Source of the DNA: Henricia sp. BOLD:AAB3569
Lineage: Eukaryota; Echinodermata; Asteroidea; Spinulosida; Echinasteridae
Length of the DNA: 64,000 nucleotides
Direction: 5' to 3'
Assembly: GCA_037783545.1 (NCBI GenBank)
Contig: JBBELK010001398.1
Location: 186,001 to 250,000 of the forward strand
The notes under the pieces were generated by a model that was not told the origin of the DNA, made no database searches, and saw only the letters and a list, made by a program, of their open reading frames with translations. Both the position numbers and the translations under genes were made by a program. Shown here in pieces: positions 48,601 to 54,600 of the stretch; the first letter of the stretch is position 1; each line of letters opens with the position of its first letter.

Positions 48601-51600
48601 CGAGAGAATGAATATTAGGGTTTGTTTTGCCCTACGCGACGTATCTTTATTAGCACTTTTTAAAGGGGCTATGTCACGGTTTGCGCATGCGCAGCCAAAC
48701 TTGAAAAAGTGTGGCTAACTTTTTCAAGTTTTGTCGCCGGGTTTTGCATATCCTATTCCATCTTTGCCATCCCTTATAATTCTTTAGTAATTTTGGCAGT
48801 GGTGTACTTGTCATTGTCCAGGATGTCCTGATGCATTACCTTTTACTTGGAATCGCACTGTTTGCCGTATTTTTAAGCCGCCAAACACACGACATCACCG
48901 GGTGTGCGGCCGTCGTTAAAAAGAGAGTTTTTTCATCCCATCAAAAAGCTTGACAAAACATGACAGAAACGGCATCGAATGATATGAATGATATGGTTGG
49001 ATACAGCAATTTACTTAACCTTGTTTTCCATCAAAACTGAAATGCTTATTTGGTCCTGACAGCAATTTTACAGCATACCTTCTGTCCTTGGAAAGACACA
49101 GTGGCCGCCACCGCTGTATGATTTTGTTTTTCCAGACATTGATCGAGCAATCGCGCGCGCGCGATGCCAAATCGAACAAATGCGCGCACACGATGCACAA
49201 TGTAGTTCAATTCTTCTTACTTTCCAACTGTTAATTTCGTTGGATTTTTGTTTTTCCAGGTTGTCGGCAGTGAATTTATAGAAGACGACGGTGAACACGG
49301 AGGCCTCGTCAAGAAGATTCTAGAAACGAAGAAAGAGTTGGAAGGAAACAAGGCAGCTGATAAAAAAGAAGTGAGTCATTAAAAGAAACATTTCAACACT
49401 CGGGGCGGATTGCAATAAAATTGACTTAGGTACCGGTCTAAGACCGGTCTTTTCTAGCCGGCTATCCAACTTAGCCAGCTTAGTCGCTGGTTTAGCCCAT
49501 TGCAATAAACCAGTCTAACTGAAGTACGGCTGCGCCAGCCGAAAAACATGCACATCTTAACGGAAAGTGATGCAGCCGGCTATCCTTGCATGATTTCAAG
49601 CCAGACAAACATCCTCACGAAGCCACTTGATGACGCGTGTGTGGTGCAGTTTTTGCAGAGAAACTGACCGCGAAAGTAATCAAATAGCACTATAAAGGCT
49701 CTAATGGGCACAATGTGTGTTTTGTTCGTCTTTTTTTCATGCAGGATTACGAGATGTAGCGCGGTGTCCAAAAATTATAGCCTGCTCGCCGCGGGCTTAA
49801 ATTTTAAGACTGGTCTAACTTTAAGACAACGATATCGCAAGCGGGCTATAATTCGTCAGACCACTTTGGTTTCCCCCTAATATTTACGTCGTGAAACTTA
49901 ACAGTTACTATTTGAAAATTTAGGCAAAACAACTTTGGTGTCCCCAAAAACTCCTTACACGTAACACATTTGTTTTTGTGCCATAAAAGTGTAATGAAAA
50001 CACTGAAACTAATCAATTGAGTTTTTAGCTTGGAATTGACTACATCTTCAAAAATAAACACATAAATGGTATGAAACAAATATTACACTGGTTCTAATGA
50101 GAAAAGGGCATTTTGGTGTGTCCCCCCTTACGCGAGAAACCAATCATTTTTCGATGGATTGCATGTCACAAGTTTGTACCCTAATTTATGGAATCATCCA
50201 TATGTTACACTCTTATTCCACAAATGACTTTGCAAACCAAACTGCAGGCTAACCTGCTGTTTTTGTGCTAATGCGAGCCATCTTTTATACTCCGTTACAG
50301 GACAAACCCATCGTGATGGACGCAGCCCGCCGAAAAGAACGCGAACGCGTCCAACGCGAGGTGGAGAAACTGACCGGCTCCATTCAGACGTTAACACGCA
50401 GCGCCAATCCACTGGGTAAGATCATGGATTACCTACAGGAAGACGTGGACAGTATGCAGAAAGAACTGGAAATGTGGAGGAAGGAAAACCGCGAACACCA
50501 ACTGGCTATTAAAAGGGAACAAAGGTTAGTGGTGGTCTTACAGTCTCAGGCAGGGGTGTTAGCCCAGGTTTGACTCCGTACCGCATACTACATATGGGGA
50601 CGGAGTCCAGGGTATAAAGTTCCAAAAACAGGGGGACAATTTTTGTAACAAAAAAATTCAATATTTCTACCTTGTGCTGGAAGCCGGTAATGTGCTAACA
50701 AAGTTCCATGCGTCCTAATCTCTGGGATTGCTGGGTTTAGAAATCCTCTACACAGCACCAAACTGCATAATCCGGAGGAAAATGGCGAAAAGTCATGCTT
50801 AATTTGCTATATTTTTGTGCACAAAAAATCGCAACACATAAGGTATATACAGGCATGAGAATACCCCGCCGTTCCGCGGTTTCCCGCTCTTTGGAGGCCA
50901 AAATATGTCCTCAATTTCAATGTCCTCAAGTTCAATGTGAATCCGGTTTAAAATTTGGGGAGGGGTAGAGGACTGGTCTAGGGTGATCCGCAATTTATTT
51001 TCCGTTTTTTGCCTTTTCAGCAGGCCATACTTTTTTAACGAGCGCCCTCAATTGTTTCTCAGTATTTTGCGAAGCAAACTTGTGCAAGTCTAGTCGCCAT
51101 GCAAGTGCCATGACATACATCGCTGTTCCATGTACATGTACATATATATATGTATGTACTGTGCCGCTCGGCGAGCTGACCGAGCTGACGTGTAGCGAAG
51201 CAGACGTGTACAAGTCTAATCTCTAAGCAAGAACCGATTTTATCCTAGCATTCGCTGCACCGTCTTCATGGTCTTCAACGATCGATGTTGCCTGGATTCT
51301 TTTTAATATTATCCACATTTGTTCAAGGTAAACATGGTAAATATTTAAAACAAAACTGGTTGATCTTGTATTTGTAATGTACCTGATTAAAATGTTTTTG
51401 ACATTGCAATTTTCACGATCGATGGTCTGATGGTGGTGTTTAAAACGATCCTAAGAGTGATACATTTAGATTCTCAAGTGTCAATTGTGTTTATTTCCGC
51501 TGTTTAATAATAATAGGGCCTATGGACATTTAGATCTAAAAATTACATTGAAAATTGCTTGAAAATGCTACTTTTCAGTACCTAAATTGTCAAAATTTTC

Positions 51601-54600
51601 CAAAGAGGGGCCTGACCCCTTCAACTCCCCCTGAGAACCCCGGCATGCCTCGCCTTCGGCTCAGGCCAAGCCTACGGCTTGTTTGGGTCATTAATAGTGA
51701 ATCGCTATTTTCCAGTTTTTTCTAACACAACCCATTCTCATACCTGTATATAGCCGGCAGTGCATTTTTTTGTTCTCACCACGTTCGCGCATTATGCAGG
51801 CGCGTGACTTTCCCAGCAAGTCGGCGCGTGAATGGAATTGCGTGGCGCGCGCTTATCCAAAGTTGATGATACCGACAGCTTTCCCTGGATTTTAACGTTA
51901 GTTCATGCTTAAAATCCCAGCATATTTTCGTCAAATTTGGTTTTAAACCTTCTGTTTCTGTAAATGAAGACGTCAAGGATATATGGACAGAAATTCGATG
52001 TCCATTAAAAGGGAAAATAGTTCAAAAAATTATGTGCAAGTGTCATTCTCCCTGTTTAGAGACATCGTAACCTGGACGTCACTCGTAATGCAATGAAGAC
52101 GACGTCCAACCTGGGCTATAAGGAGTGTGAAATTTCTGATTTTCAGCCGATTTCAGCTTTTTTTTTTAATGTGCCAAAATTAAATTTCAGCTTTTTTTCT
52201 CCCGACATATTCCCTTTTTTTTTTTCCATGCGTAAGCGTTGATTTTATTTTCCGCTTTTTTTCTACAGTACGGTACTTGCCACTTGCTAGCGCACACCAT
52301 GTGGCAAGCCAGCATTCAGTACAAAATTCCATTCTCGAAGCCATAAAATGCACCAACTGGGGACATTAATTCATCATGTCAGTGCAACTTAAAGGGCACC
52401 TGAAATTGTGTTTTTATCAATGAAATCTGTGCTATGGAACTAGTCCATTAAGTTACAATCATAAAAACCCTACTTGGAAGTTGTTTGGGGGGTTAAAATC
52501 AAGGTTTTTTATTTTTATGCTAATGAAAATTTACATATGCATGAGCAAAGTGGTGATGTCACATTAGGAAAACACAGGAAAATCTCATTCAATTAACTGT
52601 GCACAAAAGTTTCCACAATTTTCTCCAACTTGCTGAAACCTTTGTAACGCATGGGGCATCAAAATGAACAATAGTTTTGTCTTTCTACACAGGTAATCCT
52701 TCATATGCAGCAAAAACTGTGCATAAAGTTATTGAGCATTTCAGGGACTCTTTAAGCGGGCCCTGGACCGGCCCCACGTCGTTAGGGCTTCGGGTTTCGC
52801 GCTTGCAATTTCAGCTTCACGAGCAGTTTCAGATTTTTTTTGGGTTTTCAATTAACACGCCTGAGTCTGTTTACACTTGATCCCGAGCTCGGGGTCGAAC
52901 GATCAGCTCCAGATCACAAAGGTGAGTGTAAACACTCTCGGGACCAAATTGGCCCTGGATCAGACCCCGAGATTTTAGTCTCGCGTTGGCTGAGGGTCGA
53001 ACCCCGAGCTCGAGATCAGTTTGCGGTTAGATTAGCTATTAATCTTACCGAGTGGTTAAGATGTCTGCCTTGTTTGCAGGAGGTCGTGGATTCAAATCCC
53101 ACCCGAGCACGCTATGAAGTTTTTTATAGTGTCTGGGAAAAGCACTGAGTATACAGTGCTAATAAACGTCGGGTAAGGGCAAAAACAAACCCCAATTAAC
53201 ATACATTCTCCCCGACACAAGCGAAGCCAAATCAATTACTAATCTTACCGCGTCCACGCCACAGCCGTTTAAAATTCAAAAGGGCTTGCACACTGTACAT
53301 GTACACACAGGTGTGAATTCACTGCGGACGTCCCATTGTTCCTCTTTTGTTTGGACATATATTATTTTTTGTTCTCACTTGTTTTGTACACGAGACGAAT
53401 CGCAGACGTTCGCTTGGCAATCGCGGACGATATTGTTCCCTTTGTTAAACCAGAGAAAACATCCGCGGTTTGAATAGATGAACCCGCGCACATTGTTTTG
53501 CACATAGATGCACACAGAACATGAACTTTACCGCAACTTCTAGCGCCGCGCTCGAGATTAACTAAAGGATGTAAATGCGGCACTCCGAATCATTGCGGTT
53601 AACATTGACGAATTCTTCTCAGGGGATCAATCTTGATCAGTGTAAACACGGGACCAGTGTAAACACGGTGTTAGACCTGAGGCAATGTCAATTGAATAAA
53701 ACGTTTTTTATAGATATATCACAAAATTGGAAAATTGTTACAAACGCCGTTATCTCCATGTGTGATTGAGGATGTGTGTTATAAAAATCAATCTATGTTC
53801 CATGCTTTCAAGAAATTGTGAAAAGCCACTGTCCTATTTAGGCCGGTTCCCAGGCTGTACCACACACAGATCCCACTCATTTGTGCAATTGGCCATGCTA
53901 CATGTTTTTTTTTTTTCAGCTTGCATACATTCTCATGTATAGCAATTAACTACACAAAAAGACATGGAAAACGATGCTTGTCTTCTAACAAAAATAACTT
54001 TTAAAGGAATGCAACTTTTGATAATATGTCTGTCATTGCTTGTTTATAGCATTTTGAAAAATGATGGTTAGGCCCAAAAAAAAAGAGTATGTTTAGCGTA
54101 AGTTGAAGTCTCCCTAAATGACGCGGCGACATGTTGTTTTTTTTTTGGTTTTTTTTTAATTTTATTTTATTTTTTTTTTTGGGTAAATGGATTCCAAGTA
54201 ATAAAGTCAAGTTGACATGAAGCCAACAGGCATGTTTATAATCGAAACACACAAAAAAAAACGTTGACGTGCAGGGTTGAAAGTGACGCGCGCGCTAACA
54301 CAAAACAGAGTTACGTTACGTTTAGTTACGTTGCATGCCAATATAATTTGACATTTCCCACACCAAAATGAATTTGCAGTAGTTTTTTCTCAAAGTTCCA
54401 ACATTAAACATGTCTTTAAGTGAAAAAAGTGCACCAAATACAGTTTCTTACGGTGTTTGTTTTAAACCAGTGCCTCCGACGTGATTTTATCAATCGTTTT
54501 ACCCTACTTTCGTTTCTCGTTTCACACAGCGTGACAGACACCGAACTGGAACCCCTCAAGGCTCAGCTAACGGATCTAGACCAGAGTATTCAGGACCAGT

